64,000 bases of DNA from Marthasterias glacialis (taxonomy: Eukaryota; Echinodermata; Asteroidea; Forcipulatida; Asteriidae). The position numbers and the translations under genes are program-made. The notes below the pieces were generated by a model. The model saw only the letters and a list, made by a program, of their open reading frames with translations, had not been told where the DNA came from and made no database searches. Location: positions 6,824,501 to 6,888,500 of the forward strand of contig OU452224.1 of assembly GCA_911728455.2 (NCBI GenBank), given 5' to 3'. Shown in pieces: positions 45,801 to 48,644 of this stretch; the first letter of the stretch is position 1, and every line of letters starts with the position of its first letter.

Positions 45801-46622
45801 GCTTGTTCTCACCCATAGGACGTTTGCGAAACCAAGGCTTGGGCTTGGGCTTGGGCTTAGGCTCCGTCAGTTATTTAGAAGACGTGTGGTTTCCTTACGG
45901 GGCTTCAAACAGGTGGACGGAGCCCAAGCCGGAGCCCAAGCCCAAGCCATGGTTTCGTAAACGGCCATACACTCATGTCGAAATGTAGAACAGAGAGTTA
46001 TAGACCTTTATCATGCTGCCACCATCTTGGTCATGTTCCCTGTATCCAATAACAGTAATAGATTCTCATATTCATTGTACTAAAAGGAACCAGACTATTT
46101 GCCCTTCCAGCCTCGGTTTGGTTACATTGGCTTGAATGGGAGAAAATCAAGATGGCCGCACCATGATAAAGGTCTATTCCAACAGCTTTTGTCCACGTAC
46201 TGCATCTCTTTGGAACTCCTTGCCTTGGTGCATGTTTCCCTCCACCCTACAATCTAGACTGCTTTAATTCCTACCTTCAGCTCCCCTGAGTTATTTTCAT
46301 CTTAAATGTTTTCTTCTTGTAGCCCTTTACCAAGAGTGGCTTTTAGCCTTGTTTAGGGTGAACTTACATATAAAAATGTTTAAAAAATATAAAACAGTGA
46401 AAAAATTTTAAATTTTAATTGCCCTTCTTTCTCTACTCATTCAGTGATTGTAAAGTGCGTCTGGAGAGCGAGACTGGACCTGAAGTAACGGTGGTGGGAC
46501 TGGACAAATCTGGCTTCCTCTCTGTCAAGGACCAACAGGGGGCGCTTCGCAGTGTTCAACCTGATGGCAACAGCTTTGACATGACCAAGAACCTGGTACT
46601 GATGAAGGAAAGAGTGAAGTGA
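12624..46622 (+). CDS. HLCS: Holocarboxylase synthetase (biotin--protein ligase), ten-exon gene model, 905 aa
   Basis: This enzyme uses ATP to make biotinyl-5'-AMP and transfers biotin to the lysine of the carboxylases (pyruvate, propionyl-CoA, methylcrotonyl-CoA and acetyl-CoA carboxylase). The exons are listed separately; every junction is GT-AG and the phases agree (0,1,0,0,2,1,0,1,2), giving 2718 coding bases including the TGA. Domains in order: N-terminal extension 1-205, Ser/Pro/basic linker about 215-290, BPL_N amidotransferase-like domain about 350-450, a middle region, catalytic BPL/LplA domain about 628-845, and BPL C-terminal domain 847-905. Key residues are GRGGNKW 684-690, KWPND 744-748 and the presumed catalytic lysine K756 in MKLGG. 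The length is above the 726-residue human canonical form and nearer its longer N-terminal form. Identification is very secure; the N-terminal exon and the 5' UTR are less so. Confidence 0.95.
13103..13222. mobile_element. Short MITE ending GGGCCCCGTTTCATGGGTCT / GTGAAATTTGGCCC
   Basis: Ends are inverted (GGGCCCCGTTTCATGG versus CCGTGAAATTTGGCCC), and an inner inverted pair, GCGAATTCTGCGC / GCGCAGAATTCTG, is present. A related inner block is found inside the element at 60304-60595. Confidence 0.7.
13340..13625 (-). repeat. Partial inverted copy of the 600-bp dispersed family
   Basis: Matches, on the other strand, the segment of 17445-17660 that contains AATTGCCGGAATCATTTTTT, CAGGGTTTC-type and CATTGTCAAGTCAGGG blocks. 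The CGTGAATTTGACATTTTCTC block is also shared with 44485. Non-coding debris. Confidence 0.6.
13626..15060. other. Intron 1 stretch with C/G homopolymers, nothing else recognised
   Basis: Positions 14215-14285 are a fragment of the CAGTGGCGTA MITE family (GGCAGTGGCATAACCAG then a G run). Positions 14503-14600 are almost pure C with A. No coding sense. Confidence 0.45.
15065..15660 (+). repeat. 600-bp dispersed element, near-full copy
   Basis: Shares an ordered set of blocks with 17445-18050: TTGCCAGAATATTTTTTC, GGTACCGCTGGCACAAAGAA, GATCGTCCGTTTTGTTTC, TGAATGAACAATGGTGGAAG, CTTCTTGGAACA, GCGTTAGACGGTGTG, CAGGCAGGGG and CATCTGG...CAACTGGTT. An inverted 5' half is at 44335-44690. I recognise no protein in it; it could be a non-autonomous transposon or a solo LTR. 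Confidence 0.65.
15668..16236. mobile_element. GGGCCCAATTTCATAG MITE split by a second MITE
   Basis: The outer element begins GGGCCCAATTTCATAGATCT and runs to TTATGTGCT (15839). It resumes at ATGTGCTTAAGCAGCTTTAT (16200) and ends with GATGAAATTGAGCTC. Undisrupted copies (51191-51385) join these parts directly. The insert 15840-16199 starts CAGTGCCGTAACTAGG and ends CCATAGTTATGTCTCTG plus nine bases, so its tips are diverged inverted repeats. The duplicated ATGTGCT on both sides looks like a target-site duplication. Confidence 0.8.
16789..17375. repeat. Dispersed repeat, same family as 10377
   Basis: Contains CAGGGCTTGAATTGG, TTTACTGGACCAGAATGTTT, AAGACCAGAATCAAAACTTG, CTGGACCTGTCCAGTGGGGA and GGCCTTGGGCCTGCAGTCCA, ending ATTTCGAGCC. 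A run of G lies at 16807-16817. Confidence 0.65.
17445..18050 (+). repeat. 600-bp dispersed element, best full copy
   Basis: Starts near GCCCCCTGGGGGGATTCTTT and ends near GCCAACTGGTTAAAACTC. Internal blocks are as described for 15065-15660. Open frames in it are short and are not conserved between copies. Confidence 0.65.
18125..18545. repeat. GGCCTTGGTGCCCC family, two linked pieces
   Basis: Positions 18135-18300 contain GGCCACCGAGGCCATTGGCC, GCATGCCCTTCAGAAAAATT and AGTTGGCCAGCA, and match 21830-21945. Positions 18360-18540 contain CAATGATTTGATAGATCTGA and GGTCTTGGCCTTGGTGCCCC, and match 30885-31065. This is a relative of the GGCACCAAGGCAATGACCAG family. Confidence 0.6.
18546..19270. other. 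Intron 1 stretch, nothing recognised
   Basis: A/T-rich DNA with no recognised repeat and no coding frame. A direct repeat of TGTCTTCAA lies at 19045-19065. Confidence 0.4.
19279..19608. mobile_element. GTGGATTTCACAAAACTAG MITE containing an inner MITE
   Basis: The outer ends are GGGGTGGATTTCACAAAACT and AGCGCTTTTTGAAATCCACT. The inner element, 19310-19490, has 24-bp inverted ends (AAGGCTAGTTTATAGTCGGT... and ...CAACTATAAACCAGCCTT). Undisrupted relatives of the outer element lie at 48645-48775 and 48776-48922. A further inverted partial copy follows at 19614-19672. Confidence 0.8.
20082..20365. repeat. Tandem duplication (142 bp x 2) of a short inverted-repeat element
   Basis: Units 20082-20223 and 20224-20365 differ at few positions. 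Each holds TTAACTCTTTCACTACGG and, about 70 bases later, its reverse complement CCGTAGTGAAAGAGTTAA. In the second unit the left end has one change (CATTCAC) and the right end has CTGTAG. Confidence 0.85.
20366..21190 (-). repeat. Inverted copy of the 10377 family, interrupted by another element
   Basis: Reads in reverse: CGCTGGACCGTAGGCTCAAG, GGACACGTCCAGTGG, TTGAGTATCGAAGTACAC and GACAAATGAGATAAATTTCC up to 20662, then resumes at GATTCAGGTCTTGTAAAATA (21093) with AGCTACAAGTCCTGCAG. The gap is filled by the element at 20663-21092. Confidence 0.6.
20663..21092. mobile_element. 430-bp MITE with 28-bp inverted ends and a central hairpin
   Basis: TGGGTCATTCCACCAAGTCG...ACACAG at the left pairs with CTGTGTCCCAACTTGGTGGA...CCCA at the right, with one mismatch in 28. 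A central perfect dyad, ATTCTGGATGTAACA / TGTTACATCCAGAAT, lies near 20845-20892. No coding capacity. Confidence 0.85.
21362..21713 (+). CDS. HLCS: HLCS coding exon 2 (residues 88-205)
   Basis: The acceptor is TTTCACAG before CAATGCGTT and the donor is GTAAGC after 21713, phase 1. The reading starts [12 protein letters not shown] and ends in a hydrophobic, acidic stretch ([15 protein letters not shown]). The split codon T|GT encodes C205 across the junction, and the frame continues exactly into exon 3. The base composition is GC-richer than the flanking introns, as expected of coding DNA. This part belongs to the N-terminal extension, for which I know no catalytic role. The intron before it (12885-21361) is 8.5 kb of repeats. 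Confidence 0.85.
21826..22165. repeat. Copy of the GGCCTTGGTTCCTC / GGCCAGCATGCCCTT family
   Basis: Contains CCCTTCAGAAAAATTGCAAT and GTCACTACCAACTTGGCCAG as at 18195-18235, then AGAGGCCACAGTGGCCTCTG and GTCTTGGCCTTGG as at 18445. It lies in HLCS intron 2. Confidence 0.65.
22220..22676. repeat. 34-bp tandem array in HLCS intron 2, about 13 copies
   Basis: The unit GCCACTTGTGGCCGCTATTG + GCATTTTGGTACAA is repeated about 13 times, with small changes that increase near the 3' end. Each unit contains the dyad GCCACTTGTGGC. Repeated peptides read from it ([13 protein letters not shown]) shift frame from unit to unit and are not real proteins. The array ends 150 bases before HLCS exon 3. Confidence 0.9.
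22827..23743 (+). CDS. HLCS: HLCS coding exon 3 (residues 205-510), linker and BPL_N domain
   Basis: This is the largest exon, 917 bases, running from the acceptor CTCCCCAG to the donor GTGAGT, phase 0 at its end. It first encodes a low-complexity Pro/Ser/Arg linker with several SxS and RRxS motifs (about 215-290), a likely phosphorylated flexible region. From N350 ([10 protein letters not shown]) it enters the BPL_N domain, an amidotransferase-like fold found in eukaryotic biotin ligases, with the conserved block [12 protein letters not shown] and a glycine turn ([12 protein letters not shown]). It ends with GKVIASQ, which lines up with the segment before the next exon in the human protein. 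The catalytic triad of active amidotransferases is not expected in this family, so the role is probably structural or substrate-related. Confidence 0.95.
23744..25545. other. First part of HLCS intron 3
   Basis: Positions 23910-23990 resemble a SINE or LINE 3' tail (GGCATTTATATTGCGCTTTT). Positions 24130-24185 are a fragment of the GGCACCAAGGCAATGACCAG family, inverted. The rest is A/T-rich with no recognised content. Confidence 0.45.
25550..25745. repeat. Inverted copy of the 5636 repeat
   Basis: GTTAGATTCTGCTGGACTGG, ATCATGCTTTACATGGTATC and GGGAAGGATCCTAGTAAATC correspond in reverse order to 5636-5825. It ends in a 12-base G run followed by GTTAGGGTT. Confidence 0.65.
25746..27560. other. 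Intron 3 stretch with repeat fragments
   Basis: Positions 26195-26275 are a copy of the GGCACCAAGGCAATGACCAG family. Positions 26960-27070 are a diverged piece of the 5636 family. Positions 27330-27395 are half of the 12135 MITE (GATAAATTCGTTATCATGCG, TACGGAAAAATATAG). Nothing else is seen. Confidence 0.45.
27564..27712. mobile_element. 149-bp near-perfect palindrome
   Basis: The left half starts ATTAAGTGGCTCAGAGTGCA, and the right half ends with TGCACTCTGAACCTCTTAAT. The arms stay paired through GGTAAAATTTTGGCTGTTCC / GGAACAGTCCAAATTTTACC to a short loop at about 27635-27645. It would form a long hairpin. Confidence 0.85.
27831..27950. repeat. Tandem repeat of about 22 bp, five copies
   Basis: Unit GCAACCAATGTACTATACCC + AA or ATA. 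The last copies change to CCGATGTAGTATATCC, showing two alternating subtypes. Confidence 0.8.
28005..28161. mobile_element. Inverted-repeat element of 157 bp
   Basis: The left arm TATATTGACTGCTTTTACTT + GTGCTATGGTTAAA pairs with the right arm TTTAACCACAGCACTCAAAG + CAGTCAATATTT. The arms are about 37 bases with a few mismatches. Confidence 0.8.
28162..29957. other. Intron 3 stretch, mostly unrecognised
   Basis: Position 28438 shows a fragment of the CAGTGGCGTA MITE family (AGTGGTGTAACCTGG plus a G run). Positions 28755-28860 resemble a SINE 3' tail (TATATAGCGCCAAATCTGTC). Positions 29440-29880 hold runs such as GAAGAAGAAGATGG and look repetitive, but I find no second copy. Confidence 0.4.
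29958..30317. mobile_element. MITE with GCCCCAGCTCAACATTGGTA ends, copy 1
   Basis: The left end AAGGCCCCAGCTCAACATTG and the right end CCAATGTTGAGCTGGGGCTT are inverted. Internal blocks (AATAAAACCAACCTGTGAAA, GTCAGCTCATTTCGTTGTTT, TTGGATCTCATTTCATTTAC) recur in the same order at 53851-54222, showing two copies of one family. The centre has the dyad TTTTCGTCTCACTGAGACGAAAA. Confidence 0.88.
30660..30845 (-). mobile_element. tRNA-derived SINE (type C), minus strand
   Basis: Read on the minus strand, a tRNA-like head (ACCGGGTAAGCTCAGTTG, B box GTGGGTTCAAATCCCACCCG) is followed by a body with GACAGGATTCGGGGAAAGTA and CTGAGTATACAATGC. It is related to the plus-strand copy at 37440-37640. Confidence 0.7.
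30885..31190. repeat. GGCCTTGGTGCCCC family copy followed by a SINE type C body
   Basis: Positions 30885-31065 match 18360-18540 (CAATGATTTGATAGATCTTA, GGTCTTGGCCTTGGTGCCCC). Positions 31068-31190 match the SINE C body on the minus strand (AAAGAATATTATTTGTG, GACACCGATGTGTG, TTTCCCCGAGTCCTGTG) without a head. Confidence 0.6.
31275..31614. mobile_element. 340-bp element with about 80-bp diverged inverted ends
   Basis: GAATGAATAAAAGTTCTATA at the left pairs with TATAGAACTTTTTATTCATT at the right. Further in, CAGTTCCTATCAAGAGCCTT pairs with AAGGTTCCTGATAGGAACTG. No coding capacity is seen. Confidence 0.8.
31962..32154. mobile_element. GGGCCCAATTTCATAGAGCT MITE, intact copy
   Basis: Perfect short ends (GGGCCCAATTTCATAGAGCT / AGCTCTATGAAATTGGGCCC) enclose the typical interior (AGTAGCTAAGCACAAC, TAAGGTAACCAGCCAAATTA, TGAGCAGAAAATTTTTAAGC). 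It ends only a few bases before the 91-bp satellite. Confidence 0.88.
32161..34418. repeat. 91-bp satellite array, about 25 units, in HLCS intron 3
   Basis: The unit contains GAGGGACTTTGTGAGTCTGT, ACTTGGAATGTTTCAAGGGA, TACCATACCAGTTCTTGTAA and TTTAGTCTGGTGGTAAAGTG. Units differ at a few diagnostic sites (AATG/AACG, CATACC/CATAAC/CGAAAC, GCGCTTC/GGGCTTC/GTGCTTC/ACGCTAC). Variants are regional: CGAAAC units sit at 33410-33600 and ACGCTAC units from 33810 onward. Since 91 is not a multiple of three, repeated open frames in it change frame each unit and are artefacts. Confidence 0.95.
34425..35138. other. End of HLCS intron 3, unclassified repeat debris
   Basis: Begins with a TTTA simple repeat (34430-34455), then A-rich sequence with ACTCCGGGAAAACCCTTCAG that looks like a retroelement remnant. 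GGGTCATTCCATGTCAAATC at 34958 resembles one end of a MITE; I see no partner end. Confidence 0.4.
35139..35321 (+). CDS. HLCS: HLCS coding exon 4 (residues 511-571)
   Basis: A poly-T tract and TCTGCAG form a strong acceptor, and the exon ends in GAG before GTATAA, phase 0 on both sides. The reading is [20 protein letters not shown] and onward, 61 residues with no stop. The pattern of a leucine-rich helix followed by LGLQC and a hydrophobic LLATTE end matches the middle region of human HLCS (its LREILTTLGLSC part). Because the exon is short and flanked by stops it is easily missed. It sits just after the 91-bp satellite array and unclassified repeat debris in intron 3. Confidence 0.92.
35390..35525. 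repeat. GGCCTTGGTGCCCC family fragment, inverted
   Basis: Contains GGAAGGGCAAGGCCATTTTT, TCTAAAGGGCACCAAGTCCA and GCAACAGATCTAGAGGCCAT, the reverse-order blocks of the 30885 copy. Confidence 0.55.
35628..36162. mobile_element. Inverted-repeat element carrying a nested insertion (35900-36078)
   Basis: The outer ends, TACACTCTTAAAACTGAAGA and TCAGTTTTTAGCGTGTA, pair and continue inward (CAGTCAGTGACTACACTTTG / AAAGTGTAGTCACTGACCGC). The interior is full of AACACTTTxAAxGTGTT-like words. The insert at 35900-36078 is a full copy of the GGCACCAAGGCAATGACCAG family bounded by AGGCCTGA. TGTTG occurs on both sides (35895-35899 and 36079-36083), a candidate 5-bp target duplication. Confidence 0.8.
36309..36670. 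repeat. Direct duplication of about 130 bp
   Basis: Positions 36309-36445 and 36537-36670 share GGAAAATxTTAAAGTCTAAA, ATTATGxTTGGGCA, AAGTCCATGTCC, GGGGCAACAGATGC, GAATTCCAGGCxTGAAT and GAGATGGC in the same order. Both are pieces of the GGCCTTGGTGCCCC family. Confidence 0.65.
36929..37262 (-). mobile_element. tRNA-Leu-derived SINE (type A), minus strand
   Basis: On the minus strand the head has an A box-like GCCGAGTGGTTTAGTTCATT and the B box GGGTTCGAATCCCGGTCATG. The body contains AAATGGGTACCTGTGAGGGT and CTGTATACTCCCCAGGGAGG, and the 3' tail is ATTATTATT. The structure equals 40583-40948. Confidence 0.8.
37261..37640 (+). mobile_element. tRNA-derived SINE (type C), two body copies and one full head
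   Basis: Positions 37465-37535 hold a tRNA-like head: CTCGGTAGTCTAGTTGGTAA, GCTCTAGAATGG and B box GTGGGTTCGAATCCCACCCG, with CTCGG pairing to CCGAG. Its body (CCTGTGGGTTTTC, ACTCAGGAAAGTACTGAGTA, ACATCGGCGTACGGGT) is repeated without a head at 37261-37365. The anticodon-like CTA would be an amber reading, so this is a SINE head and not a working tRNA. Confidence 0.7.
37641..38740. other. Intron 4 stretch with long G run
   Basis: Positions 37857-37879 are about 22 G with one break. Positions 38655-38700 are a C/A then A-rich stretch. No gene or dispersed element is recognised. Confidence 0.45.
38745..39135 (-). pseudogene. Decayed 3' end of a non-LTR retrotransposon reverse transcriptase ORF
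   Basis: On the minus strand, in pieces separated by frameshifts, one reads AEMWIWRRM, then [20 protein letters not shown] followed by [17 protein letters not shown], then [13 protein letters not shown]. The order (WxWRRM, YFGHIxR, EGxRRRGRQ, WIDNIxxWTG) is typical of the C-terminal part of many animal non-LTR polyproteins. At least two frameshifts and the lack of the catalytic domains make it dead. No 5' part is found in the window. Confidence 0.8.
39136..40169. other. End of HLCS intron 4
   Basis: Positions 39630-39725 and 39920-39995 share the words GGGCTAGTAAAC, GGGCTACT and AGTTTACTAGCCC in opposite orientations, a possible diverged inverted-repeat element of about 380 bp. No coding sequence is seen before exon 5. 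Confidence 0.4.
40170..40438 (+). CDS. HLCS: HLCS coding exon 5 (residues 572-661), start of catalytic domain
   Basis: The acceptor is ATCCCACAG and the donor is GTAAAG after GAAAG, leaving two bases of a serine codon that exon 6 completes. The reading runs from [12 protein letters not shown] to [13 protein letters not shown]. The block [10 protein letters not shown] (from F628) and [14 protein letters not shown] form the first strand and helix of the BPL/LplA catalytic fold and align closely with human HLCS. A tRNA-Leu-like SINE head follows only about 45 bases after the donor. Confidence 0.95.
40484..40578 (+). mobile_element. tRNA-Leu-like SINE head, truncated
   Basis: The A box region TGGCAGAGCGGTCTAGTGC, the anticodon-loop region ACTTGAGTTCTGGTGGCTAA and the B box GGGTTCGAATCCCGGCC are clear. 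The acceptor ends TGTCGTG and CATAACA pair poorly, so a functional tRNA is unlikely. It ends where an oppositely oriented full SINE begins. Confidence 0.75.
40583..40950 (-). mobile_element. tRNA-Leu-derived SINE (type A), full copy, minus strand
   Basis: On the minus strand it starts with TGGCGGGTCGTGGCCGAGCG and reads ACTCAAGCTCTGCTG, GGGTTCGAATCCCGGTTGCG, ACACTTGTGTCCATGAGCAA, AAATGGGTACCTGTGAGGGC and CTGTATACTCCCCAGGGAGC. It ends GCGCTATATACAAACTG plus a TATTATTA tail. Confidence 0.85.
40996..41338 (+). mobile_element. tRNA-Leu-derived SINE (type A), full copy, plus strand
   Basis: Head GTGTTGTGGCCGAGTGGTCT, ACTCAAGTTCTGGTGGCTAA and a decayed B box GGGATTGAATCCGGTCAT. Body AAATGGGTACCTGTGAGGGC and GGGAGCTGAGATCAATGGCC; tail GCGGCGCTATATAAATGTCT followed by ATTGTTATTATTG. 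Confidence 0.85.
41901..41968 (+). CDS. HLCS: HLCS coding exon 6 (residues 661-684)
   Basis: This 68-base micro-exon lies between the acceptor TTTGTATCAG and the donor GTAAGC. With the split serine from exon 5 it reads [20 protein letters not shown] then QGK, ending one base into the glycine codon of the GRGGNKW motif. The block aligns with the human segment ending AARQTEGKG, just before the biotin/ATP loop. The phases on both sides (2, then 1) are met only by this choice of splice sites. Confidence 0.93.
41988..42110 (+). mobile_element. tRNA-Leu-like SINE head
   Basis: GTGCTGTGGCCGAATGTTTT, ACTCAAGTTTTGGTGGCTAA, B box GTGGGTTCGAGTCCCAGACA and ACACTTGTGAGCAAGACACT. It lies 20 bases after the donor of HLCS exon 6. 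The body beyond 42110 is not recognised. Confidence 0.75.
42445..42605 (+). CDS. HLCS: HLCS coding exon 7 (residues 684-737), biotinyl-AMP binding loop
   Basis: The acceptor is CTCTCTTCAG and the donor is GTAGGT after GAG, phase 0. The exon encodes [16 protein letters not shown], the glycine-rich loop that orders over biotin and biotinyl-AMP in BirA-type ligases. It continues through [16 protein letters not shown] to the end of the following helix. Human deficiency mutations map to this loop. All motif residues are present. Confidence 0.97.
42712..43125 (+). mobile_element. tRNA-derived SINE (type B), full copy in HLCS intron 7
   Basis: Head TGTCGTGGCTGAGCGGATTA with B box AGGTTTGAGTTCTGGTCGTG. 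Body TAGGTCCCGCGTGTTGTGTA, ACGTAAAAGAACCCAGTGAC and GATTGCGCCGCAGCACC. It ends AAAGTGCTATATAAGAACTG plus TATTATTAGTATTA. A further head fragment (TGTCGTGGGCGAGCTGTTTA) is at 43180-43240. Confidence 0.82.
43331..43445 (+). CDS. HLCS: HLCS coding exon 8 (residues 738-776), KWPND active site
   Basis: The acceptor is TGTCATGCAG and the donor is GTAAGT, phase 1 at the end. The reading begins [14 protein letters not shown] and includes [17 protein letters not shown] (744-748) and the lysine of MKLGG (K756) are hallmarks of biotin protein ligases; the lysine contacts biotin and the adenylate. No key residue is altered, so the enzyme should be active. Confidence 0.97.
43525..43911. mobile_element. 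Candidate MITE with 15-bp inverted tips
   Basis: TCAGGCATGCAACTC near 43527 is matched inverted by GAGTTGCATGCCTGA near 43891-43905. The interior has GATCCGCGGATTTCTGCG and AAATCCGCGTTTAAA. No second copy is seen in the window. Confidence 0.55.
43915..44165 (+). mobile_element. tRNA-derived SINE (type B), truncated at 3' end
   Basis: Head GTGTCGTGGTCGAGTGGTCT, B box GTGGGTTCAAATCCCGGCCT, ACACTTGTGTCCTTGATCGA, TCGGATGGGACGTTAAGTCG, TAGGTCCCGTGTACTAGG and TTTACCCCGGTGTTTCTG. Confidence 0.78.
44335..44690 (-). repeat. Inverted copy of the 600-bp dispersed family in HLCS intron 8
   Basis: Reads on the minus strand GGAATCTTTTTTTTTTCTTT, CTCTGGCACAAAGAAACCCT, GATCGTCCGTTTTGTTGC, AACCATGGCTCGATTGCC and TGAATGAACAATGGTGGAAG, in the order of 15065-15400. 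It stops about 70 bases before exon 9. Confidence 0.7.
44759..44972 (+). CDS. HLCS: HLCS coding exon 9 (residues 776-847)
   Basis: The acceptor is GTTCGTAG and the donor GTGAGA, with a two-base overhang at the 3' end. The split glycine continues into [18 protein letters not shown], the conserved G-x-G-x-N strand that closes the catalytic site. The following helices ([18 protein letters not shown]) end in YYRRWLHS, as in human HLCS. A copy of a dispersed repeat ends about 70 bases before the acceptor. Confidence 0.96.
45599..45791. mobile_element. GGGTCCAATTTCATAG MITE, copy in HLCS intron 9
   Basis: Ends AGGGTCCAATTTCATAGGGC and GCAGCTTTATGAAATTGGCT; interior AAGTAGCTAAGCACAACAGA and TGCGCTCAGCAGAAAATTAT as in 31962-32154. 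Confidence 0.85.
45821..45963. mobile_element. Inverted-repeat element whose arms contain GGGCTT repeats
   Basis: CGTTTGCGAAACCAAGGCTT then GGGCTTGGGCTTGGGCTTAG and GCTCCGTC at the left pair with GACGGAGCCCAAGCCGGAGC, CCAAGCCCAAGCC and ATGGTTTCGTAAACG at the right. The arms are about 48 bases, with the hexamer array in both. Confidence 0.85.
46000..46177. mobile_element. ATAGACCTTTATCATG MITE, copy 1 (178 bp)
   Basis: ATAGACCTTTATCATGCTGC...ATCTTG pairs with CAAGATGGCCGCACCATGAT...CTAT, about 30 bases with few mismatches. It is nearly identical to 47562-47768, on the other side of the HLCS 3' end. Confidence 0.88.
46445..46622 (+). CDS. HLCS: HLCS last coding exon 10 (residues 847-905), BPL C-terminal domain, stop
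   Basis: The acceptor is CTCATTCAG. The exon reads [20 protein letters not shown], then a beta-barrel-like stretch, then [20 protein letters not shown] and K before TGA at 46620-46622. The motif GLDxSGFL and PDGNSFDM match the SH3-like C-terminal domain of eukaryotic HLCS. The C-terminus has the normal length for the family. Confidence 0.97.
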
Positions 46623-47032
46623 GCCCTCACTTGGCCAAGTTAATCCAGGTAGTGAAATTTTTAGGGGGGAGGGTTGGGATGGGGAGGAGGGTTGGGATAG
46701 GGAGGGGGTGGGGTTGCAAAACCAACCTCTATCAGAAGCAAGGATGGATGTATTAAATACTCTTCATTAAGTAGTCAGAATCAACCTTCTGACTAGAAGG
46801 CTGTCCGAGGTGGGGGCTGAGGATGTTGCCATGGGTGTTGGTTGCCATGAGCAGCTTCTAATTCGGACATAGCCTCGGATGTTAACACGTGATTGTTATC
46901 CCATTAAAAAAAAAAATATATTGTATACTGTGTGCACATTATTTGGGATAAAATAAAAATACGAAATAGAGGTATGATACATCATTGGATTTTTGGAAAG
47001 CCCCAGGTATTCCCGTCCTGTTTGAAATAAAC
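46623..47032 (+). terminator. Probable HLCS 3' UTR with AATAAA polyadenylation signals
   Basis: After the stop comes a G-rich stretch (46661-46715), then A/T-rich sequence with AATAAA at 46952-46957 and again at 47027-47032. Either could direct cleavage; no transcript data are available to choose. No further coding potential is seen. Confidence 0.5.
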
Positions 47033-47561
47033 ACGCCTTTAACAACCAACCTGTGAAAAGAAAACAATCATCAAAACGCTGGGCATCGTGTTCTGCAAAA
47101 AAAACACTGCAAAGGTTTACGTTGGGTCTTGGTAGTCGACTTTCCTCGCACTTGGCAATGTTTCGGTTTCAGACGGTAGCACTCTGCGGAAAAATCGGTA
47201 CTTGCGTCATTGTTATAAAAAAGCAAGCTTTCAGATTTAAGATTATTTATTTTGTTTATTGCTACCAATCATGTATCATACCTTTGAAGGAAAGGTTTGA
47301 TTACGTTTTTAAAATATATATATCGGGAGTTTCAGATATTGCCAAAAAAAAACAACAAAAAAAACAAAAAAAACTACGTGCACTGTGTACTATGCCAAGA
47401 CTTCAGTAACTTAAAAAAAAAGAAGACTATTTGGAATTGCAAAGTATTCTTCTACTCGGATTTCATAACAAAAGTCTCTGATGTTTGGAGTTTTGAGGGA
47501 CATTACAGCTTTAATTGAAAATGGTATGTACAAGAATAGCAAGGGAAGAGGAAACAATGTA
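47033..47561. other. Non-coding stretch downstream of HLCS
   Basis: A/T-rich, with A-runs at 47345-47372 and 47412-47421. No gene seen. Confidence 0.4.
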
Positions 47562-47768
47562 ATAGACCTTTATCATGCTGCCACCATCTTGGTCATGTTC
47601 CCTGTATCCAATAACAGTAATAGATGCTCATATTCATTGTACTAAATGGAACCAGACTATTTGCCCTTCCAGCCTCGGTTTGGCTACTTTGGTTTGAATA
47701 GCCTCGGTTTGGTTACAATGGTTTGAATGGGAGAAAATCAAGATGGCCGCACCATGAGAAAGGTCTAT
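47562..47768. mobile_element. ATAGACCTTTATCATG MITE, copy 2 (207 bp)
   Basis: Same ends and interior as 46000-46177. It is about 29 bp longer because the segment AGCCTCGGTTTGG...TTTGAAT is duplicated in tandem (47670-47727). Confidence 0.88.
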
Positions 47769-48640
47769 TGCGAGGACAAAAACTGTGGAGGGGAACATTT
47801 AATCGTGGAATATCTCAGCCTTAAGATGGGAAGGAGGATGATGGGGTTGATGATGACGTTGATGAGGTTGAAAACAGATACACGTACATGCTGTTTTATA
47901 TTTTGTTTCTCAAGCCCCCAAAACAACATTTAACCTGTGCTTCCTTTAAAATAGAGGTTTGTAAAACTGATTTAATCCCCCAAAGTGTAGGCTTAGCCCC
48001 CGATTCCTGAAGTCATTTACTAGGGTCCTTCTTAACCCTACTCTGGTTGGGGGCGGTCAGGCTCGATGTAAAGTTTGATGCAGAATAAGTTCCTTTCACT
48101 GCAAATAAGACTTTGGCTCAGTTTCAGGAGAAATCTGACATGTCATTTGAGCGGCTCTCCTAGATTTCCGAGATGAGTTTGGGGGAGATGTTTTGATGAC
48201 GAAACCCCCTCCCCCTCCTGCCCTACTCCCAAGCCCCCGCTCCTCAACTCCCATGAGCTCCCACCTGCACTTAAAAGACAGACCAATATGGAAAAGTCTC
48301 TGTGCAGAACTCTTGGAGACAAGTCACCCTATTACCCTGAATGCCTTTTTAGGATATAAAGTATGTGGTTCAAACTGAGTGTGTCAATGCTTGAAGTGCC
48401 TACAGACAAAGCGACGACAGTGGGTGAAATTAAGCCGTGATAAAGTGGCACCTACATATAAGTGTTGATGTTTTTTAAGTAAGCCACAATGCTCATGGGC
48501 CGACCCAAGTTACTGGGTAGTTTCATTTCCTAAAACTGTAAAGACTTTCATGCAGTATACTCAAACAGAAGAGCTACTGCTCTCACAGGTACCCTTGTAC
48601 TCCTGGGTGAAGGGAAGCAATTATATCCAAGTGTTCAGGG
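47769..48640. other. Non-coding stretch, nothing recognised
   Basis: Positions 48010-48045 carry TTTACTAGGGTCCTTCTTAA, a possible fragment of the 5636 family. Positions 48200-48260 are C-rich. ACAGGTACCCTTGTACTCCT at 48587 looks like a decayed piece of the SINE A body. Confidence 0.4.
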
Positions 48641-48644
48641 GTGG

